A DNA stretch of 34,796 bases, from assembly GCA_016783065.1 (NCBI GenBank), contig JADHXI010000016.1, positions 1-34,796 of the forward strand. Direction: 5' to 3'. The stretch's first letter is position 1, and every line of letters starts with the position of its first letter. The DNA comes from Desulfobacteraceae bacterium. GTDB lineage: Bacteria; Desulfobacterota; DSM-4660; Desulfatiglandales; Desulfatiglandaceae. This document shows positions 33,015 to 34,796 of this stretch, one piece after another. The notes under the pieces are model-generated. The model searched no databases and was not told the DNA's origin. It was given only the letters and a program-made list of their open reading frames with translations. The translations under genes were made by a program, and so were the position numbers.

Positions 33015-33755
33015 ATGCCCTATACCCATCTTACAGAAAATGAGAGATATGTCATCAGTCATTTAAAGGTTGCCGGCTTTACCCTGCGAGAGATCGCTCG
33101 AAGGATCAAACGACACCATACGACCGTCAGCAGGGAACTCAAGCGAAATGACGACCCAGTGTACAAGGATACCGTTTATTGGTATGACTGGACTCATCCC
33201 GAAGCACTTAAGCGCCAACACAAAGCGCGGCATCAATGTCGTCGATCCAATAAGCGTTTATTCGACTACGTAGAACGTAAACTCAGAGACGATTGGTCTC
33301 CGGAATTAATTGCAGAAAAACTAAAGATTGACTATCCAGATGATGATGAAATGCGTGTCAGCCATGAAACCATTTACCGATGGATCTATTTAGACGCAAA
33401 TGGAGGTGGCACACTTTATCACCATTTACGGCGGAAACGAAAAAAACGCCGCAGACAAAAGCGATACGGATCGGGAAGACGATTCATACCGGGCCGGGTC
33501 AGTATCTCCGAACGCCCTGCCATCGTAGAGACCCGTGAACGATTTGGCGACTGGGAAGGAGATACAATTGAAGGCAAAAAGAGCACTGGATATATGGTCA
33601 CCCATGTCGAACGCAAAAGCCGCTACTTGATAGCCGCCAAACTTCTTGACAAAAAGGCAGAATCGGTCACGTTAAAAAGTATCAAAGCCTTCTGGCGCAT
33701 TTCAAAAAAGATGCGGAAAACATTGACCGTTGACAATGGCAAAGAATTTGGATAG
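33015..33755 (+). pseudogene. IS30-family transposase, 3'-truncated
   Basis: A 246-codon frame with AGAAGG before its ATG. The N-terminal helix-turn-helix (YVISHLKVAGFTLREIARRI, HHTTVSRELKRN) and the first catalytic Asp in RERFGDWEGDTIEGK are present, as is the second in LTVDNGKEF. Family members normally continue for some 80-100 more residues (after VDNGKEF) to the third catalytic acid. Here the frame ends at once in a TAG, and the sequence switches to the GGGGGACGTT end of the RAYT element. The third acidic residue and the right end of the IS are therefore missing and the enzyme is dead. Transposition of the RAYT element into the IS is the simplest cause. Confidence 0.88.
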
Positions 33756-34275
33756 GGGGACGTTCGTGCTGAAAGTGCATATATCCTATGCACTTATCTC
33801 CATTTTATCCCTTGAATATCGGGCTGTTCTCGTTTGGATAAAAATCGGGTGATACATGAGGTGGTAACCCCAAGAAATCGGGCAATATCAGCACCTGAGT
33901 ATCCTAACTTACGAACGCCTATCTACGATACGACCTGTCTTGCTTCCAATATCTCTTTGCGACGACTTCCGGAACAAAGCTCGTTTATTGAAACTTTTTT
34001 CTTTTGGGATACCCTTTCTGCCAATTCAGATATATCGATCCGTTGTGCGGACATCTCAGGTTTTTCATAACAAGATTGTCCAGATTTGTTTTTATTTCCT
34101 CAACAAAATCGCCTTCTCCCAGTATCCTTTGATCATAGGTCTGTTTCTCCCCCTTTTTCTTAAGACCAGAACCTCAGAGCTGCAATCCAGCGTAATACCA
34201 CATATGTTGTGGTTCCTTTTTCCTTGACGCACAAGGGGAATTTCTCTATAGTCCTTCCCGCAAAAAGCAACGTCC
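33755..34275 (-). mobile_element. Decayed REP-associated tyrosine transposase (RAYT) element
   Basis: About 520 bp bounded by inverted GGACGTT ends: GGGGACGTT at 33756-33764 and CAACGTCC at 34268-34275. Next to the left end is a perfect hairpin, GTGCATA-5 nt-TATGCAC (about 33777-33795), the sort of structure RAYT proteins recognise. The interior encodes the broken C-terminal part of a RAYT protein on the minus strand (separate entry). Its left end cuts the IS30-family transposase. Confidence 0.68.
33794..34173 (-). pseudogene. C-terminal remnant of a RAYT (Y1-type) transposase
   Basis: Minus-strand reading gives KKKGEKQTYDQRILGEGDFVEE, then after a frameshift at about 34060-34075 EKPEMSAQRIDISELAERV, INELCSGSRRKEILEARQVVS, an in-frame TAG (33923-33925), and IGVRKLGYSGADIARFLGVT. 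ILGxGDFVE, SGSRRxE and LGYSGADIARFLGVTTS are the familiar C-terminal landmarks of RAYT proteins. The catalytic HUH/Tyr domain, which lies further N-terminal, is not recognisable. One frameshift and one stop make it a pseudogene. It went undetected as a gene because no single frame is open. Confidence 0.72.
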
Positions 34276-34424
34276 TATAACATTTATTTGTTAATAATAT
34301 TAGGAAAAGTCTGTAGATTGATTATAGATTTGATTTGTATTCCATACGGAATCAAAAACACTGTTTCGGAGAGATTCGATCGGCGATTTTTTTCGGCAAG
34401 AACCATCAAAAAGGAGATTGGAAA
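34276..34424. other. AT-rich leader of the last gene
   Basis: Contains TTGTTAATAATATTAGG (34289-34305), which could host a promoter, and the ribosome site AAGGAGA seven bases before the ATG at 34425. Nothing else is recognised. Confidence 0.35.
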
Positions 34425-34796
34425 ATGACGACAAGCGACGCGACGGAAAAAAAGCCCCTCTGGTTGTTAATCGAGGAGAATATTCTTGAGCTTTCTTCGG
34501 AGGACCTCTCAGAGGAAAACCGGGAACAAACGATTCAACGGATTGCAGGTGAACTTGACAATACGGGTTACAATGTTTCGCGTCATGGGGGCAATATACT
34601 GCAATTGAGATGGGCAATAGATGAAAGGTGCAAAGTCGGAAGGCCCCTTATGAAGGATTTCAACGATGCCATCGCGGCACTTACACTGGAGGACGTGGCT
34701 GACCCTATTTCGGCAAATGCTAAGCTCGTCCGTGACCTTGGAGAGGCTTGGCCAAAACTTAAAGGATCCGAACGCAAAGCGGATGTGCTGCGGATT
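34425..34796 (+). CDS. N-terminal 124 residues of an unidentified protein, runs off the window
   Basis: Open frame to the right edge, starting at ATG 34425 behind a good ribosome site (AAGGAGA). The visible product begins MTTSDATEKKPLWLLIEENI and is acidic and helical (LSSEDLSEENREQTIQRIAG, FNDAIAALTLEDVADPISAN). It has no signal sequence or membrane segment, and no motif I recognise. Opposite-strand frames here are shadows. It lies beside mobile elements, so it may belong to an accessory system, but function cannot be assigned from this fragment. Confidence 0.7.
   Translation, partial: MTTSDATEKKPLWLLIEENILELSSEDLSEENREQTIQRIAGELDNTGYNVSRHGGNILQLRWAIDERCKVGRPLMKDFNDAIAALTLEDVADPISANAKLVRDLGEAWPKLKGSERKADVLRI

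Noticed and set aside
33834-34227. Plus-strand frames of 78 and 95 codons inside the RAYT element
   Set aside because: The minus strand carries recognisable RAYT motifs, so these are antisense shadows.
1-34796. CRISPR arrays
   Set aside because: No regularly spaced direct repeats with unique spacers were seen. The only tandem repeats are the short two-copy units noted.

Overview
The window looks like a chromosomal segment of an anaerobic Desulfobacterota (deltaproteobacterial) bacterium, probably close to the Desulfobacterales. The grounds are the gene families: an adenosylcobalamin-dependent ribonucleotide reductase, formate-tetrahydrofolate ligase, a stand-alone AICAR transformylase, FolE2, a DRG-like TGS GTPase, and LPS core/lipid A genes next to an RpoH sigma factor. 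No rRNA, tRNA or CRISPR array was seen. The species is not determinable from what I can see.

Left part (1-10011, all minus strand): an envelope block with a partial family-2 glycosyltransferase, an MsbA-type lipid A flippase, a family-9 (heptosyltransferase-like) glycosyltransferase, a LolB-like lipoprotein and a large TPR lipoprotein. The last two overlap by 4 nt. Further right come RpoH, tyrosyl-tRNA synthetase and a SurA-like periplasmic chaperone/isomerase, preceded by a short ORF that resembles the tail of a second SurA-like protein.

Middle part (10012-23163): fhs has its own leader and a textbook terminator. It is followed by a 1081-residue fusion of an EndoQ-type PHP nuclease to a UvrD/PcrA helicase. 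A minus-strand run of a two-helix membrane protein, a 64-residue protein, a DRG-like GTPase, folE2 and AICAR transformylase converges on the fusion gene and overlaps its end by 11 nt. Fhs makes 10-formyl-THF, AICAR transformylase uses it, and FolE2 opens the pterin branch of folate synthesis, so this is a loose one-carbon/folate neighbourhood. NrdJ follows, with a strongly palindromic intergenic region (NrdR-box-like) between it and a divergent M16 protease.

Right part (23164-34796): an M16 peptidase, a MATE transporter, a YfdX-like periplasmic protein with a clear terminator, and an SBP-type periplasmic protein. The last 6 kb is an accessory region. It holds two abutting full-length palindromic MITE-like elements, a Phd/PIN toxin-antitoxin pair, an AbiE-like (type IV) toxin-antitoxin pair, a truncated IS30-family transposase, a decayed REP-associated tyrosine transposase (RAYT) element, and the start of an unidentified gene. 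The AbiE-like pair has a perfect 26-bp-arm palindrome just upstream and an apparently replaced toxin C-terminus. Copies of an 18-nt motif that resembles the RAYT element ends bracket the AbiE-like locus in inverted orientation. The most interesting material is the AbiE-like locus with its operator array and REP/RAYT boundaries, the twin palindromic elements, and the EndoQ-helicase fusion.
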